Positions 18,057-26,279 of a DNA stretch of 64,000 nt are shown one piece after another. The notes under the pieces were generated by a model. That model saw nothing but the letters and a program-made list of their open reading frames with translations. It did no database searches and was not told the DNA's origin. The first letter of the stretch is position 1; every line of letters starts with the position of its first letter. Source of the stretch: Prolixibacter sp. NT017 (GTDB taxonomy: Bacteria; Bacteroidota; Bacteroidia; Bacteroidales; Prolixibacteraceae); contig NZ_BLAV01000001.1 in the NCBI RefSeq assembly GCF_009617875.1, positions 1,116,001-1,180,000 of the forward strand, in the 5' to 3' direction. Made by a program: the position numbers and the translations under genes.

Positions 18057-18515
18057 TCAAAACCGTTCGGCAACCATTTTACAAATGGTTCCGAGAAATT
18101 GCTCATCTTCATCGGTAAACGGGCCGGCCGAGTGCGAATCGATATCGATTTCGGCCACGAATTTTCCGTTTTTCATTACCGGAACCACAATCTCACTTTG
18201 TACATCGATGCTGCAGGCAATGTAATTGTTTTCGGCACTCACATCCTGCACCACTTTACTCTCACCGCTTTCGGCTACCTGTCCACACACGCCTTTTCCT
18301 ACCGGGATATGGGTGTGTTCCGTCGGTTTGCCAACATACGGACCTAATACTAGTTCGTTGTTGCTTTCATTCAACAGGTAAAAGCCCACCCAATCGTAAT
18401 GGTAGACCTCTTCTTTCAGTTTGGCGCAAATGTCGGCCAGTAGTTGCTCACGGCTCTTCGATGCATCGAACAGCGTTTTTATGCCATTCAGGATATGTTG
18501 AAAATCAGTTTGCAT
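18057..18515 (-). CDS. GAF-domain protein, free methionine-(R)-sulfoxide reductase-like
   Basis: 152 residues forming a single GAF domain with the fRMsr layout: YDWVGFYLL, ELVLGPYVGKP, GKGVCGQVAESGESKVVQDV, NNYIACSIDVQSEIVVPV and EIDIDSHSAGPFTDEDEQFL. Enzymes of this family use three cysteines spaced 10 and 24 residues (84, 94 and 118 in E. coli). Here the second and third are present (C77, C101), but the first is replaced by His67. Reduction of free methionine sulfoxide is therefore possible with altered disulfide recycling, or the protein is only a ligand-binding GAF domain. It is the third gene after pyrB and pyrI on the same strand, 59 bases behind pyrI. Confidence 0.8.
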   Translation of the reverse strand: MQTDFQHILNGIKTLFDASKSREQLLADICAKLKEEVYHYDWVGFYLLNESNNELVLGPYVGKPTEHTHIPVGKGVCGQVAESGESKVVQDVSAENNYIACSIDVQSEIVVPVMKNGKFVAEIDIDSHSAGPFTDEDEQFLGTICKMVAERF

Positions 18516-18574
18516 AGTATCAAAAAATTAGCATTTCGTTTTCCGGTTCAACCGGAAGTCCAAAGATGATAATT

Positions 18575-19027
18575 CTATTTGATATCCATCTGATCCTGAT
18601 GGGTGATTTTTTCACAATAATGGCATTTCAAAGCTACCGGTGATTTGGAAATTACTTCGAAATGCGTGTCGATATTTTCGTTGTTCGTGATGCATTTCGG
18701 ATTGAAGCAACGTGCGATATCCTGAATTTCATCCGGAATTTCGACGACGTATTTTTCCACCACTTCGTAGTCTTTGATGGTGTTGAGTTTGGCGTGTGGT
18801 GCTACCAGTGCGATTTTATTGATCTCTTTGTCTTTGAAGAAACGGTTTTCCACCTTGATGATGGCTTTTCCTTCCATCACATTACTGTCGAGATTATTTC
18901 CAAAGGTGACCATGTCTTTGCATTCGTCGAGCTTCAGAATGGAAATTACTTTGAAAAGGGCAGTGGTGGGGATATGATCGATAACGGTACCTTGCTTAAT
19001 GGCACTTACGTTTAATTGCTTTTTCAT
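18575..19027 (-). CDS. pyrI: Aspartate carbamoyltransferase regulatory subunit
   Basis: 150 residues. The N-terminal allosteric domain contains VSAIKQGTVIDHIPTTALFKVISIL, including the lysine- and histidine-containing nucleotide-binding segment. The C-terminal zinc domain has the four cysteines CFNPKC...CHYC in normal spacing. The subunit binds CTP or ATP and holds the catalytic trimers together. It begins 12 bases after the pyrB stop. Its presence implies an E. coli-type class B holoenzyme with feedback control at protein level. Confidence 0.96.
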   Translation of the reverse strand: MKKQLNVSAIKQGTVIDHIPTTALFKVISILKLDECKDMVTFGNNLDSNVMEGKAIIKVENRFFKDKEINKIALVAPHAKLNTIKDYEVVEKYVVEIPDEIQDIARCFNPKCITNNENIDTHFEVISKSPVALKCHYCEKITHQDQMDIK

Positions 19028-19039
19028 TGTGTTCGGGAA

Positions 19040-19951
19040 TTATTTCAGGTTCAACAAATGAGCGATAATGGCCATACGGGTGTAAACGCCGTTTCGGGCC
19101 TGTTCGAAATAGTAGGCTTTCGGATTGCTGTCTACATCGGTATGGATTTCGTTCACGCGGGGCAGCGGGTGCAAAATGCGCAGGTTGTCCTTGGTGTGTT
19201 TCAGCATTTTGTTGCGCAGGATGTAAACGTTTTTCACTTTTTCGTAGTCAACCGGGTCGGGGAAGCGCTCTTTCTGGACTCTCGTCATGTAAATAATATC
19301 GGCTTCGCTGATGATGTCGGTGAACTCAGTGTGCTCGAAATAGCGCAGGCCTTTCGACTGAAGGTACATTTTGTACTCATTGGGCATGGCCAGTTCCGGC
19401 GGAGCGATGAAGTTGAAAATAGGGTTGTCGAAATGCGACATCGCCATGAGCAGACTGTGCACCGTCCGGCCGTACTTCAGGTCACCTACCATAAACAGGT
19501 TGATGTTGTCGAGCGTCTCCTGCGTTTTCACGATAGAATACATGTCGAGCAGGGTTTGAGTGGGATGCTGATTGGCACCGTCACCAGCGTTGATGACCGG
19601 CACGTCCGACACTTCGGAAGCGTAACGGGCACTTCCTTCCAGCGGGTGACGCATCACAATCAGGTCGGCGTAGTTACTCACCATTTTGATGGTGTCGTGC
19701 AATGATTCCCCCTTGGTGACACTGGAAGATGACGAATCGGTAAAACCAATGATTTCTCCACCCAAGCGGTTAATGGCCGTTTCGAAACTTAAGCGGGTTC
19801 GGGTGGATGGTTCAAAGAAAAGGGTGGCTACCACTTTTCCGTCAAGAAGTCGCTGGTCGGGATTGGCTTCGAAATCGGCTGCCAATTCCATGATGCGCAT
19901 GTATTCTTCTTTCGAAAAGTCGGTAATTGAAATCAGATTTTGTGCGTTCAT
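19040..19951 (-). CDS. pyrB: Aspartate carbamoyltransferase catalytic subunit
   Basis: 303 residues. Carbamoyl-phosphate binding motif [21 protein letters not shown], the [14 protein letters not shown] loop, [30 protein letters not shown] and HPLPRVNEI are all present and in order. The enzyme makes N-carbamoyl-aspartate in pyrimidine synthesis. It is preceded by a leader with a terminator hairpin and an overlapping leader ORF, which suggests transcription attenuation in addition to allosteric control through PyrI. Confidence 0.97.
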   Translation of the reverse strand: MNAQNLISITDFSKEEYMRIMELAADFEANPDQRLLDGKVVATLFFEPSTRTRLSFETAINRLGGEIIGFTDSSSSSVTKGESLHDTIKMVSNYADLIVMRHPLEGSARYASEVSDVPVINAGDGANQHPTQTLLDMYSIVKTQETLDNINLFMVGDLKYGRTVHSLLMAMSHFDNPIFNFIAPPELAMPNEYKMYLQSKGLRYFEHTEFTDIISEADIIYMTRVQKERFPDPVDYEKVKNVYILRNKMLKHTKDNLRILHPLPRVNEIHTDVDSNPKAYYFEQARNGVYTRMAIIAHLLNLK

Positions 19952-19962
19952 TGGAGCTACGT

Positions 19963-20187
19963 TTACAAGTTATTGAATGGTGTTTTAAAATTGCGGACAA
20001 AAAAAAACCAACAGTTCCAATTGAAAATGGCTCTGTTGGTTTCTTTTGAAAGAAATATCTTTAGTCGAAATGATCGATCTGCGAAGAAATGAAGAGAACG
20101 CCCTTCCCATCGCCTGAGTTTATTTCGAAAGCGAAATGGTTCGTACAACCGAATGTCATCAATTGCTAATGGCTGATCTTTTTTCAT
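19963..20187 (-). CDS. Candidate pyrB leader peptide ORF
   Basis: 74 codons from ATG (20185-20187) to TAA (19963-19965), ending 11 bases before the pyrB ATG. It starts [19 protein letters not shown] and shows no recognisable domain. The frame passes through the whole terminator hairpin at 19999-20042. The predicted transcription start falls at or just before its ATG. The architecture parallels E. coli pyrL, whose leader frame also overlaps the attenuator and stops just before pyrB. Whether it is translated is not proven; it could be a chance frame. Confidence 0.35.
   Translation of the reverse strand: MKKDQPLAIDDIRLYEPFRFRNKLRRWEGRSLHFFADRSFRLKIFLSKETNRAIFNWNCWFFFVRNFKTPFNNL
19999..20042 (-). 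promoter_or_regulatory. Terminator hairpin in the pyrB leader (candidate attenuator)
   Basis: On the minus strand AAACCAACAG (20042-20033) pairs with CTGTTGGTTT (20014-20005), with an inner CCA/TGG pairing, followed by a run of nine T (20007-19999). It sits 48 bases before the pyrB ATG, in the same direction, so it must be read through for pyrBI expression. Just upstream is the dyad TTTCTTT-CA-AAAGAAA (about 20035-20055 region), which could act as a pause or antiterminator element. Confidence 0.65.
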
Positions 20188-20193
20188 TAGAGA

Positions 20194-20227
20194 CAAAGAT
20201 AGGGAAACTGGTTTTGAAATATTTCAA
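20194..20227 (-). promoter_or_regulatory. Candidate pyrB operon promoter
   Basis: On the minus strand TATCTTTG (20194-20201) fits TAnnTTTG; a TTG (20225-20227) lies 23 bases further upstream, slightly more than the ideal spacing. The predicted start is near 20187. Confidence 0.45.
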
Positions 20228-20256
20228 TTTCAATTCAAAATTTATTCACAATTTGT

Positions 20257-20871
20257 TTATCGAACCCCAATGTATTCGACCTTAGTCTGTTCCAGTGACG
20301 ATAACTTTTCGGTGATGGTTTCGCTCAACGACTGACGCACGGCCAGCACAATGCGGCACGACAGCTCAAACTGCGTTTCCAGCTGTTCCAGGTTGTCGTC
20401 TTTGATGATGGTCATCACGTCGTTCATCGCAGGATATTCAAACTTCACTTCAAGCAAATCTTCCACAACGCGTTCGGTGATTTCGGCTTGCTCAAGTGCA
20501 TCTTCGGCGGCGGTTCCGTAAGCTTTAATGAGCCCGCTCACGCCGAGCAGCGTTCCGCCAAAATAGCGAACCACGACAATCAGGATATTGGTGAGCTCTT
20601 TCGAGCGAATTTGTCCGAGAATGGGACGACCAGCGGTGCCCGAAGGTTCACCATCGTCGTTGGCCCGGTAACGTTCCATATCGGCTCCCAGTCGCCAGGC
20701 GTAGCAGTGATGACGAGCGTTGTGATGACTTTTTTTTAGCTCGTTCAGAATTTCCTTGATTTCTTCTTCCGTGAAAACGGGATAAGCGTAAGCGATAAAC
20801 TTGCTACCCTTATCCTTGTAAAGTCCTTCTGATGGTTCGGCAATGGTCAGATATGTATCGGTTGTTTCCAT
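20257..20871 (-). CDS. YigZ/IMPACT family protein
   Basis: 204 residues. The IMPACT N-terminal domain carries KGSKFIAYAYPVFTEEEIKEIL, HHNARHHCYAWRLG, NDDGEPSGTAGRPIL and VVRYFGGTLLGVSGLIKAYG, the hallmark blocks of the family; the C-terminal 70 residues form the DUF1949 ferredoxin-like domain. Eukaryotic relatives modulate GCN2 signalling; the bacterial role is unclear and may involve translation or proline peptides. The ATG is 3 bases after the stop of the upstream EamA transporter gene, so the two are co-transcribed. Confidence 0.9.
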   Translation of the reverse strand: METTDTYLTIAEPSEGLYKDKGSKFIAYAYPVFTEEEIKEILNELKKSHHNARHHCYAWRLGADMERYRANDDGEPSGTAGRPILGQIRSKELTNILIVVVRYFGGTLLGVSGLIKAYGTAAEDALEQAEITERVVEDLLEVKFEYPAMNDVMTIIKDDNLEQLETQFELSCRIVLAVRQSLSETITEKLSSLEQTKVEYIGVR

Positions 20872-20874
20872 GAA

Positions 20875-21735
20875 TCAAATGTAAACGAGGATAAAGATAC
20901 TGATGAATGAGAGAATAATCCCGGTCCAGTTAACAGTACTCAGCTTTTCGCGGAAGAAGAGCATGCCGAGAATAGTAGAGAAGGCAACGATGCACATGTT
21001 ATTCAGACCGAAAACCACCGAGCTGGCCAATCCGCTGTACGAAAGGGCATGAATCATGAAATAGAGCGAACCGAAATTGGCTGCTCCCAGGAAAATTCCT
21101 CCGGCAATAACGGGAAGACGAAAGAACTCTTTCCAGCCGGGACGTTTAAAGAGGGTTACCACTAAGCCAATAATTCCTGCAGTAGCGAACAGGATAGTGG
21201 TAAAGACCGCTGTTGTGGTTCCCCGAACATAAACCTGTTGCACATATTTCACCATCGAATCGACAGCTCCGGTACCCAGAAAGATGACGACTGGCAATAA
21301 AACGGCATTCCAGTTGGTTTTTCCGTTTCGTTTATAGATAGCTAAAAGTACGGCCAGGATGGCGGTGACAATTCCGATTATCCGGAAAATGGTTACCCGC
21401 TCGCCAAAGAACAGGATGGAGTAGAGAATGGGTACGACCATCGAGAGTTTGGCCGCCAACGCCGTAATGGTAATCCCGGCCTTTTGCGAAGAGCGGGCTA
21501 TCAAAAAGAAGATGGCAATGAAGAGGATACCAATTAATAGGGCATAGGGCAGCCAGCCAGCTTTGATAATCGTGGTTACCGAAGGCAAATGAGGAACCAG
21601 CCGGAATCCTAATACCGACGCGGTAATGTAATTCAGCAGGATGACCAGAAACAGGTCGGCTTTGTACTTTTCCAGGAATTTGAATATGAAAAAGATAAGC
21701 GTCGACGATAAAATACTTAGTAGCAGGTAGTGCAT
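20875..21735 (-). CDS. EamA/DMT superfamily transporter
   Basis: 286 residues with about ten hydrophobic segments in two five-helix halves. The glycine-rich and proline-containing helix ends (YALLIGILFIAIFFLIARSS, KLSMVVPILYSILFFGERVT, VVFGLNNMCIVAFSTILGMLFFREKLS) are typical of EamA repeats. Substrate unknown. I use the ATG at 21735 (MHYLLLS); the frame can be extended to a GTG at 21759, which is less likely. Confidence 0.82.
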   Translation of the reverse strand: MHYLLLSILSSTLIFFIFKFLEKYKADLFLVILLNYITASVLGFRLVPHLPSVTTIIKAGWLPYALLIGILFIAIFFLIARSSQKAGITITALAAKLSMVVPILYSILFFGERVTIFRIIGIVTAILAVLLAIYKRNGKTNWNAVLLPVVIFLGTGAVDSMVKYVQQVYVRGTTTAVFTTILFATAGIIGLVVTLFKRPGWKEFFRLPVIAGGIFLGAANFGSLYFMIHALSYSGLASSVVFGLNNMCIVAFSTILGMLFFREKLSTVNWTGIILSFISIFILVYI

Positions 21736-21768
21736 GGATTTGCGATATTTTACGGACACGAAAATATA

Positions 21769-21797
21769 AAAAAAAGCAGACCCGGAGGCCTGCTTTT
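21769..21797 (-). terminator. Terminator of dnaA
   Basis: On the minus strand AAAAAAGCAG, GC-rich loop region, CTGCTTTTTTT. It lies 20 bases after the dnaA stop, before the EamA gene. Confidence 0.85.
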
Positions 21798-21816
21798 TTA
21801 ATCACTTAATGAAGCA

Positions 21817-23247
21817 TTACATCTTCAGCTTGCGTTCAATTTCGTCGATGTATACCCTGAAGTTTTTGTCCGTATCTTTCAGATTACTCACCGTTTTACA
21901 GGCATGTAGCACGGTCGCGTGATCTTTTCCGCCAATTTGCGAACCGATGGACGCCAGCGACGATTTGGTCATGCTCTTCGAAAAGAACATGGCAATCTGC
22001 CGGGCCTGTACAATTTCACGTTTCCGTGTTTTGGCCTGTAAGCTGTCGATTGGCATACCAAAATAGTCACACACTACCTTTGTAATAAAATCGATGGAGA
22101 TTTCGCGCCGGGTATTTTTCACCAGCTTGTTCACCATCTTGATGGCCAGATCGAGCGTAATCTCTTTTTTGTTCAGGGTTGCCTGGGCGAGGAGCGAAAT
22201 CAAGGCTCCCTCCAGTTCACGGACGTTGGTATTGATATGCGAAGCAATGTACTCGAGGACTTCTTCGGGTATATCAATACCGTCTTTGTAGATTTTCTTC
22301 CGCAAGATGTTCATGCGGGTCTCAAAATCGGGGATCTGCAAATCAGCAGTCAATCCCCATTTGAATCGCGACAAAAGACGCTGTTCCAGTCCCTTCAGTT
22401 CAATCGGCGGCTTATCCGACGTCAGGATAAGCTGTTTTCCGGTTTGATGCAGATGGTTAAAGATGTGGAAAAATGTTTCCTGTGTCTTTTCCTTGCCGGC
22501 GAATTCCTGCACGTCATCAATAATCAATACGTCAATCATTTGATAGAAGTGCAGGAAATCGTTACGGTTATTGTTCCGCGTCGCTTCCGCAAACTGTGTC
22601 TGGAATTTGTTGGCATTTACGTAGAGCACTACTTTTTCGGGGTACCGCTCTTTTACTTCAATCCCGATGGCTTGCGCTAAATGGGTTTTCCCAAGTCCCG
22701 AATTACCGTAAATCATCAGGGGATTGAAAGCTGTTCCTCCCGGGTTTTGTGCTACCGCGAAACCGGCACTCCTGGCCAGCCGGTTGCATTCACCTTCCAC
22801 AAAATTATCGAAGGTATTATCCATTTTTAGTTGCGGATCGATGTGCAACTTCTGGATGCCGGGAATCACGAACGGATTCTTGATAGATTTTTCCTCTTGC
22901 GTGAGGGGAGCTGAAAGCGGCCGGTTTTTAATCTTCTTGTTGTTGTTTGTCGGCAGCTTCACGGTATAAGGCTTGCTGTTAACAGTATTGTTGTTATCCA
23001 CCACAACACTGTATTCCAACTTGGCCCCAGTCCCGAGCTCTTTTCGCAGGGTCTTACGTAAAATGTCAATGTATTGCTCTTCGAGGTACTCGTAAAAAAA
23101 CGGACTCGGTACCTGAATCGTCAATACATTCTCTTCCAATTTTACCGGAACAATAGGTTCAAACCATGTCCGAAAACTAATGGCAGGAACGTTGTCCTTA
23201 ATAATCCTGAGGCAATTTTCCCAGGCCTTTTCATGGTCGTTGTTCAT
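21817..23247 (-). CDS. dnaA: Chromosomal replication initiator protein DnaA
   Basis: 476 residues. Domain I (residues about 1-90, WENCLRIIKDNVPAISFRTWFEPI), a linker, the AAA+ domain with Walker A GNSGLGKTHLAQAIG and Walker B DVLIIDDVQEFAGK, sensor SRFKWGL, and the C-terminal DNA-binding helix-turn-helix ending in GGKDHATVLHACKTV. DnaA binds oriC and opens it. It is transcribed alone, with dnaN not next to it, as is common in Bacteroidota. A promoter-like sequence lies about 150 bases upstream. Confidence 0.98.
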   Translation of the reverse strand: MNNDHEKAWENCLRIIKDNVPAISFRTWFEPIVPVKLEENVLTIQVPSPFFYEYLEEQYIDILRKTLRKELGTGAKLEYSVVVDNNNTVNSKPYTVKLPTNNNKKIKNRPLSAPLTQEEKSIKNPFVIPGIQKLHIDPQLKMDNTFDNFVEGECNRLARSAGFAVAQNPGGTAFNPLMIYGNSGLGKTHLAQAIGIEVKERYPEKVVLYVNANKFQTQFAEATRNNNRNDFLHFYQMIDVLIIDDVQEFAGKEKTQETFFHIFNHLHQTGKQLILTSDKPPIELKGLEQRLLSRFKWGLTADLQIPDFETRMNILRKKIYKDGIDIPEEVLEYIASHINTNVRELEGALISLLAQATLNKKEITLDLAIKMVNKLVKNTRREISIDFITKVVCDYFGMPIDSLQAKTRKREIVQARQIAMFFSKSMTKSSLASIGSQIGGKDHATVLHACKTVSNLKDTDKNFRVYIDEIERKLKM

Positions 23248-23599
23248 TTAGGCAGCAGGCTTAAAAGAAGTTCAACTTTGTTATTATTTCCATTTCCCAA
23301 GACAAAGGTTATAAAAAATTAGCCTGAAAAAAATTCCATCGACTCTTGCATTTTAGTATCGGTTTAGACTTCAGTTTATTAAAAAAGTAAAAAAACAAAA
23401 ATAAATTAACTATCTAGTAGTCAATTGTTTGAGTTCTAGCATGAGCCACAAAATCTTGGTAAGTAGATTTTTGTGAATTCATTCGCTAAGCTGGTTTTTG
23501 GAATCTTCCCGGTAGTGATGCGGCAGGCTCGGTTACCGGGAGGCTATTTCCGATTTTATTCAGCTATCGAATTTAAAAAAAATGAAATTGGAATGAAAT
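23248..23599. other. 352-bp AT-rich region upstream of dnaA
   Basis: No gene seen. On the minus strand TTG (23422-23424), 18 bases, TATTTTTG (23396-23403) is a plausible dnaA promoter with a leader of about 140 bases. A dyad TCCCGGTA (23507-23514) / TACCGGGA (23534-23541) could fold as a hairpin downstream of the MCE gene, but it lacks a clean T-run. No cluster of DnaA boxes (TTATNCACA) is visible, so I do not call an origin. Confidence 0.5.
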
Positions 23600-24859
23600 T
23601 TATTTGTTAACCTTTTTTAACGCTCTTTCTAATCTGATTTTTTTCCCATTTTTGAATGCCACGATCGAGGCGTCGGGAAAGACATTTTGTGCCTTATTTA
23701 AAATGGTTCTAATTTGCTCAATCGATGAGGTATTCCCGATAAAATAGTTAAAGTACTTACCTGATTTGACCTCTTCAACATCATTAAATGGCTTAAATAG
23801 AGCTGATTCCATAGGTATTGCTGAAGTGCTGCTTACCAATAGAACCCTAAATTTCACATTCTCATTAGGTTGCGAAGTATGCTTCGGGGTAAGGTAAATT
23901 TCTTTGCCCAGATCGAACGCTGAGAAGTGGATAAAACGTTTCGGGTTTTGACGTAAATCGATCAACAACCGGTTCAGGTTTTGAGTTATCCGGTTAAGAT
24001 TGTTATACAGCATCGGGTCATTTACCAGTAATCCCAGGCTTCCATCCTGGTTATTCACTTTGGTCATAATCTCATCCAGGTTGGTGAGCATATCGTCGAA
24101 CTTGCTCAACGAGGCTTGCAGCTGCAGTGCTGATAGTGTGTCGCTTACGTTCGACAGATTTTTCATGATATTGTTAATGTTGTCGGTGTTGTTGTTCAAC
24201 GTCTCACTTATCGTTTTCAAATTGGTGATGGTCGAGGCCATGTTTTCTTTCTGGGCGGCAACCAGCAAGTTCAGGTTCCTGGATGTTTGTTCGAGATTAA
24301 GAATGGTATTGTTGATGTGGGCGAAGCTTTCCCGCAGATTGTCCCGGGTTTTGTCATTAAATACATAGGTAACTACAGTAATCGCTGAATCGAGCGAGGC
24401 TAGCAAGTTTTCAGCTTTTGCTTTAATCGGGGCTAACTCCTCACTTACCTGTTGCTTCAGGTCAGCCTCCACGGAAGTACGAAGTGTATCGTATGGTTGG
24501 TAATACTGCTGACTTTTTCCCATCGTCAACTTTACGGAACGTGAGCCCAGAAGGTCTGTGCTGACAATTTCAGCTACGGTTCCTTTAGGGATTTCGAAGT
24601 TCTTGTTGATGGCCAGTTTGACCATGAGATCACCGGAGCGATCTTCCTTAAAATAGATGTCGCTGACGTAACCTACTTTGAAGCCGTTCAGCCTTACATC
24701 CGATGAGGCTTCGAGGCCGCCAACGTTATGATACCGGGCGTAATATATTTTCTCTGATTTGAACAGGTCACGTCCTTTCAGGAAGTTGACTCCCCAGATA
24801 AGTATCGCGAGGCTACCCACAGTGAGTATACCGATTTTTGTGGTCTTACTAATTTTCAT
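23600..24859 (-). CDS. MCE/MlaD family lipid-transport protein with a SPOR-like tail
   Basis: 419 residues. One N-terminal membrane anchor (KIGILTVGSLAILIWGVNFL), then the MCE domain (residues about 38-118: YYARYHNVGGLEASSDVRLNGFKVGYV, PKGTVAEIVSTDLLGSRSVKL), then a long helical region (about 130-320) as in proteins that form tunnels for lipids. Bacteroidota homologues usually end soon after the PKRFIHFSAF motif; here about 100 more residues follow, ending PDASIVAFKNGKKIRLERAL, which resembles a SPOR-like domain. The ATPase and permease partners (MlaF/MlaE) are not in this window. It lies 69 bases after the amidase gene, whose own tail is similar. Confidence 0.85.
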   Translation of the reverse strand: MKISKTTKIGILTVGSLAILIWGVNFLKGRDLFKSEKIYYARYHNVGGLEASSDVRLNGFKVGYVSDIYFKEDRSGDLMVKLAINKNFEIPKGTVAEIVSTDLLGSRSVKLTMGKSQQYYQPYDTLRTSVEADLKQQVSEELAPIKAKAENLLASLDSAITVVTYVFNDKTRDNLRESFAHINNTILNLEQTSRNLNLLVAAQKENMASTITNLKTISETLNNNTDNINNIMKNLSNVSDTLSALQLQASLSKFDDMLTNLDEIMTKVNNQDGSLGLLVNDPMLYNNLNRITQNLNRLLIDLRQNPKRFIHFSAFDLGKEIYLTPKHTSQPNENVKFRVLLVSSTSAIPMESALFKPFNDVEEVKSGKYFNYFIGNTSSIEQIRTILNKAQNVFPDASIVAFKNGKKIRLERALKKVNK

Positions 24860-24928
24860 GCGTGGCTAAGATTGATATAGAGTCTAAACAAAAGTAAAAA
24901 GGAAAATCCTGATAAAAAAAGCACTATT

Positions 24929-26128
24929 TTACTTTGATGCTTCTGCAGCGACTTTTCTTCGCGCCTTTTGCATGGAAACCGGATGTCCGTTTTCGTATGC
25001 TACCACGTAAGCATCCGGGTACTTTTTCTGAATCTCTTGCAGTTGATTCTGCACATCATCTTCGTTGGTCGATGCACTGGTGAGGTACTTATAAATATCG
25101 TCTGTCTTGATTCGATACAGATATTTGACCCCTTTAAAATTCTCCGGTTCGAGTTTCAGTTCTCGTTTGGAAGCGGCGATTTGGATGGCAAATACGACTC
25201 CTTTATACAGGTCAACAGTGTCCCGTTTGGAAACAGCCAACGAGTCGATGGCGGGCTTGACTTCCTCCTTTTTGTTTTCAACAAGCTGTGTGTGATACTT
25301 GCTGCGTGCCTCGATGGTTTCCTTGTATTTTCGGAATGCCCGGAATATGGCCGATGCAATAATGGCTCTTCCGTTATCGCTTTCGAGGTAGTTCAGCTCT
25401 TTTTTGTTGCTCATGTAGCCGGTTTCAATCAATACGCTGGGCATTGATGTTTCGCGGAGTACAAGGAAACCCGCCTGGCGAACGCCGCGGTCACGTCTTC
25501 CAGCCCTGGTTCTGAACTGGTCTTCCACATCGGAAGCGAACATCAGGCTCTGGTCCAGGAATTCATTCTGAACCAATTCAAACATAATATATGATTCCGA
25601 GGAGTTGGGATCAAAACCTTCGTACCGTGTGGTGTGATCCTTCTCGAGCAAAATTACGCTGTTCTCTTTCTTGGCAACTTCGAGGTTGTCTTCTGTTCGG
25701 TGCAATCCCAGCGCATAGGTTTCGGTACCATGAATAGACGGCGTACCACAAATATTCGCGTGAACGGAGATAAATAGGTCGGCCTTTATTTTGTTGGCGA
25801 TTTCAGCACGTTTGTACAATGGAACAAAAAAATCGCCGTCGCGGGTATACACGACTTTAACGTCCGGCATGTATTTCTCGATATAATGACCTAATTTTAA
25901 AATAATACCGAGAGCTATATCCTTCTCCATCTTTTTTCCGACCATGGCTCCGGGGTCGCGACCGCCGTGACCTGCGTCCAAAACAACTGTTTTCAGTTTG
26001 TAGTTTGGATCGTTTCCCGGCTGGGAAAAAGCGGGCTCCGTGAACAGAGCGGCCATTCCCATTAAGAGAAGGACGATCTTTTTCAGATCTTTTATTTTAT
26101 TGAGGTAGAGGGAATTTATAATGTACAT
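24929..26128 (-). CDS. N-acetylmuramoyl-L-alanine amidase (Amidase_3)
   Basis: 399 residues with an N-terminal signal region (ILLMGMAALFTEPAFSQ following a charged stretch). Catalytic amidase domain, residues about 45-280: zinc ligands in LDAGHGGRDPGA, MEKDIAL and FISVHAN, and the catalytic glutamate in VLIETGYMSN. The C-terminal 90 residues (FAIQIAASKRELKLEPENF ... PDAYVVAYENGHP) form a SPOR-like domain, which usually targets denuded glycan at division sites. It removes the stem peptide from MurNAc. It is followed by the MCE gene and is divergent from lptD. Confidence 0.92.
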   Translation of the reverse strand: MYIINSLYLNKIKDLKKIVLLLMGMAALFTEPAFSQPGNDPNYKLKTVVLDAGHGGRDPGAMVGKKMEKDIALGIILKLGHYIEKYMPDVKVVYTRDGDFFVPLYKRAEIANKIKADLFISVHANICGTPSIHGTETYALGLHRTEDNLEVAKKENSVILLEKDHTTRYEGFDPNSSESYIMFELVQNEFLDQSLMFASDVEDQFRTRAGRRDRGVRQAGFLVLRETSMPSVLIETGYMSNKKELNYLESDNGRAIIASAIFRAFRKYKETIEARSKYHTQLVENKKEEVKPAIDSLAVSKRDTVDLYKGVVFAIQIAASKRELKLEPENFKGVKYLYRIKTDDIYKYLTSASTNEDDVQNQLQEIQKKYPDAYVVAYENGHPVSMQKARRKVAAEASK

Positions 26129-26156
26129 TTTGTCGCTTGCTTTATCATAACTACTA

Positions 26157-26164
26157 CAAAAATA
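26157..26164 (-). promoter_or_regulatory. Candidate promoter -7 element of the amidase-MCE unit
   Basis: TATTTTTG on the minus strand, 29 bases before the amidase ATG. The -33 side is not clear. Confidence 0.35.
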
Positions 26165-26214
26165 GAAAGATTAAATAATTTTTAGGGAGACCCCAATTCT
26201 AAAGGAGGTTTTTT

Positions 26215-26222
26215 TACTTTTG
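26215..26222 (+). promoter_or_regulatory. Candidate promoter -7 element of lptD
   Basis: TACTTTTG matches TAnnTTTG and lies 58 bases before the TTG start. It faces away from the amidase promoter. Confidence 0.35.
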
Positions 26223-26279
26223 CACTACATAATTTTATCGCTGATTCGGTAGGTTAAACGTATTTGAATAGACACGATT

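Noticed and set aside
17947..18225. 92-residue plus-strand ORF between the 41-bp array and the GAF gene
   Set aside because: It crosses the terminator at 17978-18002 and the antisense side of the GAF gene; arginine-rich shadow composition.
23248..23599. Replication origin next to dnaA
   Set aside because: AT-rich, but no cluster of TTATNCACA boxes is visible. One isolated TTATTCACA lies at 20242-20250, which is not enough.
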